Shown: positions 11,745-22,531, counted from the stretch's first letter. The stretch: DNA of 64,000 bases from Archivesica marissinica (GCA_014843695.1 CM026401.1:51515450-51579449), one strand, 5' to 3'. Program-made: numbers and translations. The notes: generated by a model not told the origin, from the letters alone.

Positions 11745-13215
11745 ATTAACCAGGGGAATCACCCCAAATAAACAGGCAATACACCTCTGGAGGCATCACC
11801 TTGAATAACCATGCAATACACCTCTGGAGGCATCACGCTGAATAACCAGGCAATACACCTGGAGGCATCACCCCAAATAACCAGGCAATACACCTCTGGA
11901 GGCATCACCCTGAATAACCAGGCAATACACCTCTGGAGGCATCACGCTGAATAACCAGGCAATACACCTCTGGAGGCATCACGCTGAATAACCAGGCAAT
12001 ACACCTGGAGGCATCACCCCAAATAACCAGGCAATACACCTCTGGAGGCATCACCCTGAATAACCAGGCAATACACCTGGAGGCATCACCCAAATAACCA
12101 GGCAATACACCTCTGAGGACATCACCCTGAATAACCAGGCAATACACCTCTGGAGGCATCACCCCAAATAACCAGGCAATACACCTCTGGAGGCATCACC
12201 CTGAATAACCAGGCAATACACCTCTGGAGGCATCACCCTGAATAACCAGGCAATGCACCTCTGGAGGCATCATCCTGAATAACCAGGCAATACACCTCTG
12301 GAGGCATCACCCCAAATAACCAGGCAATACACCTCTGAGGGCATCACTCTGAATAACCAGGCAATACACCTCTGGAGGCATCACCCTGAATAACCAGCAA
12401 TACACCTCTGGAGGCATCACCCCAAATAAACAGGCAATACACCTGGAGGCATCACCCCAAATAACCAGGCAATACACCTCTGGAGGCATCACCTTGAATA
12501 ACCATGCAATACACCTCTGGAGGCATCACCCTGAATAACCAGGCAATACACCTCTGGAGGCATCACCCCAAATAACCATGCAATACACCTCTGGAGGCAT
12601 CATCCTGAATAACCAGGCAATACACCTCTGATGGCATGATCCTGAATAACCAGGCAATACACCTCTGGAGGCATCACCCAAATAACCAGGCATACACCTG
12701 GAGGCATCACCCTGAATAACCAGGCAATACACCTCTGGAGGCATCACCCCAAATAACCAGGCAATACACCTCTGGAGGCATCACCCCAAATAACCAGGCA
12801 ATACACCTCTGGAGGCATCACCCTGAATAACCAGGCAATACACCTCGGAGGCATCATCCAATAAAACCAGGCAATACACCTCTGGAGGCATCACCCTGAA
12901 TAACCAGGCAATACACCTGGAGGCATCATCCTGAATAACCAGGCAATACACCTCTGGAGGCATCACCCTGAATAACCAGGCAATACACCTCTGGAGGCAT
13001 CATCCTGAATAACCAGGCAATACACCTCTGGAGGCATCACCCCAAATAACCAGGCAATACACCTCTGGAGGCATCACCCTGAATAACCAGGCAATACACC
13101 TCTGGAGGCATCACCCCAAATAACCAGGCAATACACCCCTGGAGGCATCACCCTGAATAACCAGGCATACACCTCTGGAGGCATCACTCTGAATAACCAA
13201 GTAATACATATCTGG
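11745..13215. repeat. 37-bp minisatellite
   Basis: About 40 units of caggcaatacacctctggag, gcatcacc(ccaa/ctga) and ataac. The word cctctggagg is a small inverted repeat. Several units lack the tct of cacctctggagg. The rare variant ttgaataaccatgcaatac occurs at 11801 and 12494, 693 bp apart in similar context, so a block of many units was copied within the array. The shifting frames give many short minus-strand open stretches without meaning. Confidence 0.94.
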
Positions 13216-13611
13216 TGGCACCCCAGCCCCCCCCCCCATGAGTGACAAGGTAATACACAGCTTGAGGTATTGCCCCAAGTAACCAGCGGGGGTGAGGATT
13301 AAACAACAAACAAAAAACAAAGAAAAACAAATGATTTATAGTAATATCTTGCAGAAATAAACCATTGAGGAAATTGTGCCAAAATCTCATATACTCCTTG
13401 CAATGCCCTGGTTTTATTGATACATACCATGTTGAAAATAAATGCAAGCTGTCATATGCTGAAAGTATATGGTGATTATCATTTTCAGCTTCATTTAACA
13501 TGGATAGGTTATCCAGTAATGAGAAATTGGAACTTCTGTTGCTTTTCAGAGAAAATATGTTCTTGGAAATGATTGCATTTTTTTAGTTCATTTGAGCTAC
13601 ACTATGGATGA
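13216..13611. other. Unassigned interval with a C homopolymer
   Basis: Starts with a run of C near 13230-13240, then unique AT-rich sequence. No gene recognised. Confidence 0.45.
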
Positions 13612-13815
13612 GCTGTGAACAGTCTTTCAGATGGGACGTTAAACCGAGGTCTCGTGTCGGTGCTTTACACTGTGCACGTAAAAGAACCAGAAGAGACTCT
13701 GGAATGGGTCTCTGTCTGTATCATTGCACTATCCTCCAAAAATCTAAAATGACTAATCTCTTCAGGAGGCGTCGCTCATATGGGCAACCGGTAGCGACGA
13801 TAAATAAACGTACAA
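13612..13815 (+). mobile_element. SINE-F copy lacking its tRNA head
   Basis: Body matches the copies at 14455-14660 and 57640-57940: gaacagtctttcagatggga, ttaaaccgaggtctcgtgtc, ggtgctttacactgtgcacg, ctaatctcttcaggaggcgt and cggtagcgacgataaataaa. The tRNA-related segment seen in the 57.6-kb copy is absent here. The right end runs into a SINE-G fragment. Confidence 0.8.
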
Positions 13816-13819
13816 CACA

Positions 13820-13930
13820 CACCAGGCTGTGATTCCTCACACTTGGATGCCATGGAGGGCCACCCAGTGGTCACCTTCCACCAATAACAGCTGGATAGTC
13901 GCCATATGACCGCAACTGTTGGACGACTCC
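13820..13930 (+). mobile_element. SINE-G 3' fragment
   Basis: The segment caccttccaccaataacagc, agtcgccatatgaccgcaac and tgttgg matches the distal third of SINE-G (22085-22130). It directly follows SINE-F, so the pair is either a composite element or the product of an insertion and deletion. Confidence 0.65.
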
Positions 13931-13969
13931 AAAATCCCGAATCAAAGGCAATCCAGCAAAACACTTTAA

Positions 13970-14208
13970 CCGATTTCATTCTGGATGCATTTAATGGCTT
14001 TTGCAAACAACATAGATCCAGATCAGCCGCAGCGTAACGCTGCGTGCTGATCAGGATCTATGTTGTTTGCTACATAGCCAAGTGTCCTAGCAAGATCATC
14101 TGAATAGCAAACAGCATAGAGCCTGATCAGATGGAACGTTCCATGGCAGCTGATCTAGCTCTATGTTCTTTGCAAATACTGTTAGAACGGTATCCAGAAT
14201 GAAAACAC
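13970..14208. mobile_element. MITE-I copy, TTAA target
   Basis: Flanked by TTAA at 13966-13969 and 14209-14212. The termini contain tttcattctggat and its complement atccagaatgaaa. Inside are two half-palindromes, gatccagatcagccgcagcg/cgctgcgtgctgatcaggat and catagagcctgatcagatgg/ccatggcagctgatctagct. A TTAA duplication with CC-starting termini fits a piggyBac-type MITE (family knowledge, not proved here). Confidence 0.8.
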
Positions 14209-14454
14209 TTTAATAGGCCACAATAATATAATTTAATGTGGAATGTGTGATTTTCTAAAAACAAATTATGTGTATTTTCAGGAACTCGATTCTGCCGTAT
14301 ACAATGTATATAACAGAGTGAAGTGATTGAGAAAGCAGAGTTGCTTGCAATTGTTGGTGTATTCTATGGCCAAGGATATAAAACCGGGTGGATTTATTCA
14401 TGTGATTTGTATGTCCATTATCAAAGGTAACGTTTGAAAGTATTTTCTCGAGTG

Positions 14455-14660
14455 TGTGTGTGTTTTACGTTTATTTATCGTCGCTACCGGTTGCCCATAT
14501 GAGCGACGCCTCCTGAAGAGATTAGTCATTTTAGATTTTTGGAGGATAGTGGAGTGATACAGACAGAGACTCATTCCAGAGTCTCCTCTGGTTCTTTTAC
14601 GTGCACAGTGTAAAGCACCGACATGAGACCTCGATTTAAAGTCCCAACAGACAATATTCT
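14455..14660 (-). mobile_element. SINE-F copy, inverted relative to 13612
   Basis: Contains tttacgtttatttatcgtcg, gaggcgtcgc in complement and agagattagtcattttagat, in reverse orientation to the copy 640 bp upstream. The two copies form an inverted pair around MITE-I. It ends within the body, again without a tRNA head. Confidence 0.8.
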
Positions 14661-14756
14661 CGACAATATTTGCAGACTCTTTATACCAGTCGTGTTTCTT
14701 CAAATTTAAAATTCATCAGAAAACCCATGTAGTAAAACACCATATATAATTTTAAT

Positions 14757-15016
14757 GGTAATTTAGTTTGTAAATAAATTAAATATCCATAAAGGGGGGT
14801 AATTTAGTTTGTAAATAAATTAAATATCCATAAAGGAAAGGGAGGTAATTTAGTTTGTAAATAAATTAAATATCCATATAGGAAAGGGGGGTAATTTAGT
14901 ATGTAAATAAATGAAATATCCATAAAGGAAAGGGGGATAATTTAGTATGTAAATAAATGAAATATCCATATAGGAAAGGGGGGTAATTTAGTTTGTAAAT
15001 AAATGAAATATCCATA
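14757..15016. repeat. 46-bp minisatellite, ~5.5 copies
   Basis: Units read gtaatttagtttgtaaataa, attaaatatccata and (a/t)aggaaagggg. The first copy is shorter because it lacks the ggaaag segment. Later units share the substitutions agtatgtaaataaatgaaat, indicating stepwise duplication. Confidence 0.9.
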
Positions 15017-15429
15017 AATAAGGTATTTTAGATATTAGTAATTTTCACAAAAGATCGGTTCTTTTTATGGGCAAAGCTCCGATTGTTTTCTTACATTCCT
15101 AAATAATTGAATAGTTTCTTCTTGAATTCTTCCTGAATAATGGAAATATAAGCCAGCAATCCTTTATTTCTAATCATCTTCTCCTTCGAACATGTCAGTG
15201 TGCAGCACATTCTAAGTAATTGTGTAATACAGTGCATCAAAGTTAGTCAGCATGCGCGTAATAATGATTGTACAACAGTGGAGCCACGTGCCTGTTTTTT
15301 TGTTATCCCCTTCATTTTCGACTTGGGGTAATTGTTTTGTCTGTGTGGCTGTCAGGAGCCATTTCTCGTTAACCATTTGGGAAGAGCCGTCTCTAATGTT
15401 GTAAGAACTTGTGGCTCGACCCTAGCCTG
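15017..15429. other. Unassigned interval
   Basis: Unique AT-rich DNA. Nothing recognised apart from tgtaagaacttgtggctcga near 15398, which superficially resembles a SINE-B tail word. Confidence 0.4.
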
Positions 15430-16032
15430 TGAACAGGAGTCGATATATTTTGCCTGGTCAGTCAAATAAATATATTGAGCGGGGCTCAACTGTGGTGTTA
15501 CTGACCCGCTCAACTGTGGTGTTACTGACCCGCTCAACTGTGGTGTTACTGACCCGCTCAACTGTGGTGTTACTGACCCACTCAACTGTGGTGTTACTGA
15601 CCCGCTCAACTGTGGTGTTACTGACCCGCTCAACTGTGGTGTTACTGACCCGCTCAACTGTGGTGTTACTGACCCGCTCAACTGTGGTGTTACTGACCCG
15701 CTCAACTGTGGTGTTACTGACTCGCTCAACTGTGGTGTTACTGACCCGCTCAACTGTGGTGTTACTGACCCGCTCAACTGTGGTGTTACTGACCCGCTCA
15801 ACTATGGTGTTACTGACCCGCTCAACTGTGGTGTTACTGACTTGCTCAACTGTGGTGTTACTGACCCGCTGAACTGTGGTGTTACTGACCCGATTCTGTG
15901 GAATATTCACGCATGCACCATATATTTAACAGCGATACAATTAATTGGGGCCGTATTGAGTTTCTGATCATATCAATTTCATTTTGCCAGAAGTTAAAAA
16001 GTGAAAAATCGACAGACTGGAACCCAGGCTAG
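15430..16032. repeat. Left arm of a large inverted repeat
   Basis: Three blocks here recur inverted at 17413-17933. Block A 15430-15477 (gaacaggagtcgatatattt, gcctggtcagtcaaataaat) pairs with 17804-17853. Block C 15893-15923 is a perfect 31-bp complement of 17903-17933 and includes ttcacgcatgcaccatat. Block D 15979-16032 (tcattttgccagaagttaaa to gactggaacccaggcta) complements 17413-17464. Blocks A and C are separated by the 24-bp array on this side only. Confidence 0.85.
15484..15892. repeat. 24-bp minisatellite, 17 near-identical copies
   Basis: Unit ctcaactgtggtgttactga plus cccg, with only isolated changes (ccca, ctcg, cttg). The array occupies the interval between inverted-repeat blocks A and C. 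The single-copy relatives gtaacaccagag (17050) and gctaacaccagag (17941) lie elsewhere in the same structure, so the array probably grew from an element end. At 24 bp it is open in several frames on both strands. Confidence 0.95.
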
Positions 16033-16146
16033 CTCGACCCTTTTTTTCTTACTTTGTATATAGTGTATGTAGATTCTCTGTCATAATAGAACAAAATAAA
16101 TATGATTAAACTAACCAATTGGAATTTGATGACATTTAAAAGAATT

Positions 16147-17040
16147 ATGTATCACTATAGTGTCGGGGTGCACCTTTCGTGGTGGTATCACTATAGTGTC
16201 GGGGGCACGTGCACCTTTCGTGGTGGTATCACTATAGTGTCGGGGGCACGTGCACCTTTCGTGGTGGTATCACTATAGTGTCGGGGTGCACCTTTCGTGG
16301 TGGTATCACTATAGTGTCGGGGGGCACGTGCACCTTTCGTGGTGGTATCACTATAGTGTCAGGGGCACGTGCACCTTTTGTGGTGGTATCACTATAGTGT
16401 CGGGGTGCACCTTTCGTGGTGGTATCACTATAGTGTTGGGGTGCACGTGCACCTTTCGTGGTGGTATCACTATAGTGTCGGGGGTACGTGCACCTTTCGT
16501 GGTGGTATCACTATAGTGTCGGGGTGCACCTTTCGTGGTGGTATCACTATAGTGTCGGGGTGCACCTTTCGTGGTGGTATCACTATAGTGTCGGGGTGCA
16601 CCTTTCGTGGTGGTATCACTATAGTGTCAGGGTGCACGTTTTGTGGTGGTATCACTATAGTGTCGGGGTGCACGTTTTGTGGTGGTATCACTATAGTGTC
16701 GGGGTGCACCTTTCGTGGTGGTATCACTATAGTGTCGGGGTGCACATGCACCTTCATGGTGGTATCACTATAGTGTCGGGGTGCACCTTTCGTGGTGGTA
16801 TCACTATAGTGTCGGGGTGCACATGCACCTTTCGTGGTGGTATCACTATAGTGTCGGGATGCACGTGCACCTTTCGTGGTGGTATCACTATAGTGTCGGG
16901 GTGCACGTGCACCTTTCGTGGTGGTATCACTATAGTGTCGGGTGCACGTGCACCTTTCGTGGTGATATCACTATAGTGTCGTGCACCTTTCGTGGTGGTA
17001 TCACTATAGTGTCGGGGTGCACGTGCACCTTTCGTGGTGG
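16147..17040. repeat. 36/42-bp palindrome-rich minisatellite
   Basis: About 23 units: tatcactatagtgtcggggt, then gcac or gcacgtgcac, then ctttcgtggtgg. Each unit carries the 10-bp palindrome cactatagtg. The 42-bp form adds gtgcacgtgcac, a 12-bp palindrome with a CACGTG E-box at its centre; roughly ten units have CACGTG. The array sits in the loop between the inverted-repeat arms described at 15430 and 17413. Confidence 0.94.
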
Positions 17041-17116
17041 ATCGAGCCAGTAACACCAGAGTTTAAATGATCAAAAATACACAATATTGGCAAACCTCGG
17101 CCTGTGCTCGGTACCT

Positions 17117-17460
17117 AGCCTGGGTTCCAGTCTGTCGATTTTTCACTTTTTAACTTCTCGTTCATTTTTCACACTTCTGTCGATTTTTCACTTTTTAACT
17201 TCTAGCCTGGGTTCCAGTCTGTCGATTTTTCACTTTTTAACTTCTAGCCTGGGTTCCAGTCTGTCGATTTTTCACTTTTTAACTTCTAGCCTGGGTTCCA
17301 GTCTGTCGATTTTTCACTTTTTAACTTCTAGCCTGGGTTCCAGTCTGTCGATTTGTCACTTTTTAACTTCTAGCCTGGGTTCCAGTCTGTCGATTTTTCA
17401 CTTTTTAACTTCTAGCCTGGGTTCCAGTCTGTCGATTTTTCACTTTTTAACTTCTGGCAA
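17117..17460. repeat. 42-bp minisatellite grown from inverted-repeat block D
   Basis: Seven to eight units of tagcctgggttccagtctgt, cgatttttcactttttaact and tc. The left arm holds exactly one inverted copy of the unit, at 15989-16032. The last unit here continues into ggcaaaatga, as the single copy does in complement, so the array is an expansion of that block on one arm only. The first units (17150-17180) are irregular. Confidence 0.92.
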
Positions 17461-17933
17461 AATGACAGCCTGGGGAAACTGGATTTCCGATCGTAGCGCC
17501 ATCTACTTACACCCACTTTTATGAGGGTGTAGATTTGAAGAACGACAACTCTTCTCTACAAGCTAATATCGCTAAATGTAGAAACGGAATTCTATCAGAA
17601 ATCGCCGAACAGGCACGATTATACACGATCATTTCCGAATATACACGAATGCTCCCGTAGACTCATTTACATTGCAAACATATAATGTCCTGTTTCTTTC
17701 GATTCAAGTACGTCATTAATTAAGTCACGAGCTAATAGACCTATTAATAGGATTAATGCGAGTCAATAATTACACAGACAATCCCCCACTTTTCCCACTT
17801 TAAAATATATTTATTTGACTGACCAGGCCAAATATATCGACGCCTGTTCCCAGCTGGCTACTCGGTACCCAATGGGTTAAAATTTATGAAGCTTAACATG
17901 ACCATATGGTGCATGCGTGAATATTCCACAGAA
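17413..17933. repeat. Right arm of the large inverted repeat
   Basis: Contains the complements of blocks D (17413-17464), A (17804-17853) and C (17903-17933). A simple palindrome would give the order D, C, A; the observed order is D, A, C, so the structure has been rearranged or is built from more than one element copy. The stretch 17465-17803 between D and A is unique AT-rich DNA with no gene. Confidence 0.8.
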
Positions 17934-17984
17934 TAGTGTCGCTAACACCAGAGTTATTGCCCTTTAATTGACTCAAAATCTGGT

Positions 17985-18340
17985 CGTGATAGCACAGTAG
18001 TTACGTGATTGCTTCAGGTGCGAAAGGCTTGAGGTTTGAGCCCCGCTGGAGTTGTTACGATTGTTCCCTTTGGCAAGGCATTCATGGAAATTAATTTATA
18101 TTTTTGTATTAAGCTTGTTTTCAGACCCTATTTGTCTTATAATTATTTTATGATAGTTGTATATGTATATATATATGTAACAGAACAAATAAATGCTGTT
18201 TAAAAACCATTTAAAATCCACATTGCCTCTTCTCTCCTCGTGGGAATGGATTCCATCAGGAATGAGGTCTCGAGAGCGATTAATATAAGCTGTAAGAACT
18301 TGTTTCGCAATCAAGCTAAAATAAATTTGTATATACTAAG
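17985..18340 (+). mobile_element. SINE-B interrupted by ~125-bp AT-rich insert
   Basis: The head is gtcgtgatagcacagtagtt, and the B box ggtttgagcccc is close to GGTTCGANTCC. The family middle stops at aaggcattcatgg (18088) and resumes at attgcctcttctctcctcgt (18221), ending with agctaaaataaatttgtata. Other copies run straight from aaggcattta into the gttgcctcttctc segment, so 18090-18218 is extra DNA. It is AT-rich with a tatatgtatatatatatgta stretch. I could not class it. Confidence 0.8.
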
Positions 18341-18531
18341 CTAAAATTCCACAAATTTGTCCGTCCGACTTCAGTTTGGCGGTGGAGGTATCAATTCATA
18401 GAATTTTCTTCTTATCTCGGTGAATTGACATGATATGTTAATTGAGGAATATGTTAACGAATACTGTATTCTGCTTATCACATTGGAGGTATCGACAAGG
18501 GGGACTTTCTGCAAACTAAAGAATATATTAA

Positions 18532-19045
18532 CCCATAAAATGCCAAATAAATTTGAAGAAATGTGCAAGCAACATTGATCCAGATCAGCTGCAGCGTAAC
18601 GTCGCATCTGATCAGGATCTATGTTATTTGCTATTCAGACATGTGTTTTAGCTCCACTATCCAAATAGACAACTGCATCTGATCAGGATCTATGTTATTT
18701 GCTATTCAGACAAGTGTTTTAGCTCCACCATCCGTATAGCAAACAGCATAGAGCATGATCAGACGACTGCATCTGATCAGGATCTATGTTATTTGCGATT
18801 CAGATAAGTGTTTTAGCTCCACTATCCAAATAGACAACTGCATCTGATCAGGATCTATGTTATTTGCTATTCAGACAAGTGTTTTAGCTCCACTATCCAA
18901 ATAGACGACTGCATCTGATCAGGATCTATGTTATTTGCTATTCAGACAAGTGTTTTAGCTCCACTATCCAAGCTATGCCGTCTGATCTTACCTCTATGCA
19001 TGCTGTTTGCAAAAGCAAATTTAGTTGTGATTAGCATTTTAAGGG
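18532..19045. mobile_element. MITE-J with internally amplified core, TTAA target
   Basis: Flanked by TTAA at 18528-18531 and 19046-19049. It begins cccataaaatgccaaataaa and ends gattagcattttaaggg. Other MITE-J copies are 211-265 bp; this one is 514 bp because an internal segment is repeated (next entry). Confidence 0.75.
18600..18970. repeat. ~70-bp internal tandem repeat of MITE-J
   Basis: Units read gcatctgatcaggatctatg, ttatttgctattcagacaag and tgttttagctccactatcca, repeated about five times. One unit (18720-18770) differs by carrying catagagcatgatcagacga, the partner half of the usual MITE-J palindrome. This shows a MITE turning into a satellite from within. Confidence 0.85.
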
Positions 19046-19049
19046 TTAA

Positions 19050-19727
19050 AAAATAACTGTATTGTACGTACAAAATGGGAGGTGTCGACGTTGATTATAT
19101 TCAGTACATCAATGTATGCCCATGTCAAGAATAATGTTTTCATTATCATTTTACAACGCAAATATTAGCTCGATACCTTTTCTATTCACAAAAACATTTG
19201 ACAGATGTAGGCACGTCGGATTTTATCTAGTCTTAGCCGACTCCTTTAAATTTACCTAAAGGACAAATTCATTAGTGTTCTTTTGTCAACGAGTATGTTA
19301 TTGGCTATCGAATTAGCTGTTTGATGCCTTTCATACTGAGTGAAAATTATAGGATACAGTCGAGGCGCCTATTCTTTAATACTTCTATACTTTATTAGTT
19401 CTAAATTGAGAGACAAGTACGGCGGTCGTTCTGTTAAAAAATAAATAAATTGAAAAACGTGTTAAAAATTTAAAATCAAACATATCATTAGTGTATATCT
19501 TTTGTACAGTTTCAATTATTTTAGCGTGATATCTTTTAATTTTTACTTTGAAGTGTAAAATGGGTGGGGGGCATTATGAATGGCCCACACATGTCTGGGC
19601 TTGCATCTTATATTTGCATACAAGTGGCAGATACTGTGCAATAATATTAGGTTATCCTCATGCCAATAAAATATTTGCCCAAAAAATGGGCGTCAAACTT
19701 CACTACCAGCATTCAAGCCCCTGCTAT
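19050..19727. other. Unassigned unique interval
   Basis: AT-rich, no repeat family recognised. An 84-codon open stretch from 19548 runs into MITE-I and is therefore unlikely to be a gene. Confidence 0.45.
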
Positions 19728-19731
19728 TTAA

Positions 19732-19978
19732 TGAACTCATTTCATTCTGGATACATTTCAAAGGCTTTTGCAAACAACATAGATCCAGAGGTGGCAGCGT
19801 AGCGCTGCCTGCTGATCAGGATCTATATTGTTTGCTACATAGCCAAGTGTCTTAGCAAGATCATCTGAATAGCAAATAGCATAGAGCCTGATCAGACGGC
19901 ACGTTTCGTGCTTGCTGATCTGGATCTATGCTCTTTGCAAAATTTATACTGTTTAAACGGTATCCATAATAAAATGGC
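19732..19978. mobile_element. MITE-I copy, TTAA target
   Basis: TTAA at 19728-19731 and 19979-19982. Termini contain tttcattctggatac and gtatccataataaaa. Internal palindromes are gcagcgtagcgctgc and gacggcacgtttcgtgc. The family word tgctacatagccaagtgtct is present at 19830-19850. Confidence 0.8.
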
Positions 19979-19982
19979 TTAA

Positions 19983-20373
19983 GCAAGTAAACGAAATTGG
20001 GGCTAAACCCACAAACAAGGAGCCTGATAAGGAAGATACTACTGTTTAACGTTTGTACAATATTTACATCGCTATTGCATTTCCTTTGAATAACGTATGC
20101 ACCCTGATTGTATTCATTTTCGTATGAGGGTTTCCAACTAATGATATGCAGCTGACATGCGCACTCAACGTTATGGGCATGCGCATTCGCAGTGTTAGGC
20201 AACATTCGTCGTGAGAAAAAGCGTGCGTTACAGTTTACGCTGTTCCAAGGATGATCTATTTACCTGTAATAAATCCGGCACACAGCAAGTTGCAAATTTG
20301 GACTAAAACCATTTTAAATGCAAAGTGTGCTATATTTTCTTTGGTGTAATTGAAAAGAATTAATGTAAAAAGA
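19983..20373. other. Unassigned interval
   Basis: Unique sequence between MITE-I and a foldback element. An open minus-strand stretch here overlaps MITE-I and is not credible as a gene. Confidence 0.4.
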
Positions 20374-20530
20374 AGTAATGAATCGCTGGTTAATAGTTTC
20401 CATCGGTGATATGAACTATATTGGGCTTGTTTAAAGTTAGCGTGGATGCCTTCGACCTCCACACACTTTAACAACGCCCAATGTAGTTCATACCCTGATG
20501 GAAACTATTAACCCGCGATTCATTCCTTAA
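20374..20530. mobile_element. Foldback element with ~50-bp arms
   Basis: taatgaatcgctggttaata, gtttccatcggtgatatgaa and ctatattgggc on the left complement gcccaatgtagttcatacc, ctgatggaaactattaaccc and gcgattcatt on the right, with a few mismatches. Shorter pairing (gtggatgc near cctccacaca) occurs in the loop. No coding capacity. This looks like a MITE that is almost pure terminal repeat. Confidence 0.75.
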
Positions 20531-20539
20531 TGTATGTGG

Positions 20540-20848
20540 CAGGTGGTTCATTATAGGTCAGATTTTTTGGGAGAAGTGAGAAAGTACGTGATCGCTTCCA
20601 TAAATGGTGTTCTTTAAGATACTTCTCCAAAATAGGGTTAAAATGCACAGTACAACCATTAAATACAATATTTGAATAGGAGTGCTTTATAATGGGCCAG
20701 TGTATCTTACTAGACAAAATTTTGTTTGAAAATCGTAAAAACCAAAAAAAAAATCAAAAAAAATAGGGAGAAGTAGGGCCCCCAAAGGGCGAAGTCAGGG
20801 TCCCTAGGGCTACTATTTCGCCCACATCACCCTCTAGAATGATCCCTG
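20540..20848 (-). mobile_element. MITE-K, nearly full copy
   Basis: Reverse orientation: caggtggttcattataggtc at the left, then tttgggagaagtgagaaagt, gtgctttataatgggccagt, agggagaagtagggccccca and ctctagaatgatccctg at the right. The ends correspond to CAGGG...CCCTG termini. No convincing 8-bp target duplication remains. Confidence 0.75.
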
Positions 20849-20850
20849 AT

Positions 20851-21325
20851 CAGGGCCGTCGCTGGAGCTATGTTGATGATACGCACAGCCAAATATGCTT
20901 GTTCCTCGAGTGAGCATAGCGAGCGAGTACGCTAGGGGGGTCCGTGGACATGCCCTCCCCTCGAGATTTTTGAAATGAGGAAACAATTTCCTGCATTTCA
21001 ATGCATTCTGTAACATACAATTGCAGACTAAAGTACTTACGACAATCCGTATAAAGGTATAAATTAAGGCTAGATGTATAATATACATGATCTATCGCCC
21101 TTATTAATTAAACAAGAACGTAAAATAGCACAAACTAAATTTCGAGATGCACCATATTTGCAATGGGTTCAATTATTCCACCACTCCACACATCATGGCA
21201 CCTATGTATCCCTACTACCCCCCCCCCCCTGGGGGTTTAATGCATTTTTGGAGTTTTAATTTTTTTCATTTTCTGAGACCAATGATACGCACATGCGTAC
21301 TTGCGTATGCCCAGCGACGGGCCTG
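20851..21325. mobile_element. 475-bp non-autonomous element with CAGGG-type termini
   Basis: The left end cagggccgtcgctgg complements the right end ccagcgacgggcctg, with one extra base on one side, and pairing extends weakly inward (gatgatacgcac near ccaatgatacgcacatgcg). CAGGG-like termini suggest a hAT-type element. It begins immediately at the end of MITE-K, so one may have inserted next to the other. It contains a C run (21220-21230) and no coding sequence. Confidence 0.65.
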
Positions 21326-21557
21326 CTGATGTGGTAGCCTAATATCAAACATCAGCCACTCCTGTAGGCAATGACCATGACCACATACAAATGTACAAAT
21401 TAGGTCAATCAACAAAAAATGTCAAATTAAAAACTATTTATAAACGAGGCATAAATATAAACTCATATCTGTTCAATATTTTGAATGAAAGGTACCAACA
21501 TTTTGAAATTAAGTGCAGAAATCGTTTCCTTGTCTATACATGTATTTGCTTCCTTGT

Positions 21558-21818
21558 CCCGCCTCCGTGGTCGAGTGATTATGGTCGCTGACTTGTATAC
21601 CACTGTAACTTATCATCACTGATGGTCACGGGTTCAAGCCCCGCTCAGGCCGTGTCTCATTTATATGAAAAAGTTGGCAGTTTCTTACGGAGGTTGGTGC
21701 ACCCAAGTACTTGTTAACCGTTGGAGCCTGCCCAGGAAAGGTGTTGTTATGTTAACTGCCCGCCGGCGATATAGCCCAAAGTGGTGCTGATGCAGACGTA
21801 AAACCCGAAATATATATA
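21558..21818 (+). mobile_element. SINE-A with 12-bp target-site duplication
   Basis: The head ccgcctccgtggtcgagtga contains an A box (tggtcgagtg). The B-box region cgggttcaagccccgctcag follows 70 bp later. The conserved body is gttggcagtttcttacggag, gttggtgcacccaagtactt, cccgccggcgatatagccca and the tail gtaaaacccgaaatata. The target duplication ttgcttccttgt is at 21546-21557 and 21819-21830. The long gap between anticodon-like region and B box suggests a class II (serine-like) tRNA ancestor. Confidence 0.9.
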
Positions 21819-21884
21819 TTGCTTCCTTGTAGTTCTTATAAAAGTTTATTGTCCTTTGATATATCTCGCACGTGACTGTGGCAG

Positions 21885-22172
21885 CGGGTGGGCCTCTGTG
21901 GCCAAGAGATTACGGTCATTGGCTTCAAATCACTTGCACGTTACGACGGTAGGTGCGAATCCTACTGGGGGTGTCAAGTTTATTTCCTGTGAGGAAACAC
22001 TCCAACTGGCTTGCGGTAGGTTGAAGCTTCTACTCGGTGCCCATCCGTTCCGGCAATACCGCTCGGAAAGGCATGCATTCGGGGTCTTCCTCCACCAATA
22101 ACAGGAGTCGCCATATGACCTAAGCTGTTGGTGCCACTTTAAGCACCGAAAGCAAACAAAAGAAAAGCAATG
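21885..22172 (+). mobile_element. SINE-G, near full-length
   Basis: tRNA-like head gtgggcctctgtggccaaga with gattacggtcattggcttca and a B-box region ggtgcgaatcctactggggg. It is followed by the body (aaacactccaactggcttgc, tcctccaccaataacaggag, gccatatgacctaagctgtt) and an A-rich tail agcaaacaaaagaaaagcaa. The head has a long variable region, as in class II tRNAs. The copy at 44398 is closely related and seeds a satellite. Confidence 0.82.
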
Positions 22173-22531
22173 AGGCTGGATTTCAAGAATACATATTGAT
22201 CTGTATACGAAATTGCAATCAGTTGCTAGGACACTTTCTTGGAAAGGACAATTTGTCACAGAACTTGTACAATAACTATTTTCCCCCGTGGCTTGAAACT
22301 CTCGGGAATCTTAATGGTGTCTGTTGTGTTTTTTAATAGTTTTCCTTGAAAGGAACGCCTGTAATAATTAAGAGTTCTGTGTTAAAATGACAAATACAAA
22401 GCAAGCATGTGATTGGCTGTTTGTGTGGGAGACATTTGTACAGCGCGTTGTCCACTGGGCATATGCATATATGTGCAAGCTATGATCAGACAGAAATCAC
22501 ACTAATATAGCGCTGTCAATTTATTTATAAG
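22173..22531. other. Unassigned interval
   Basis: Unique sequence preceding the 73-bp array. No gene or repeat family seen. Confidence 0.45.

Noticed and set aside
16147..17040. Phage T7-type promoter repeated in the array (cactatag)
   Set aside because: Only the last eight bases agree; the taatacgact part is absent. The similarity is part of a symmetric palindrome.
21930..22259. 109-codon minus-strand frame
   Set aside because: It lies almost completely within SINE-G read backwards.
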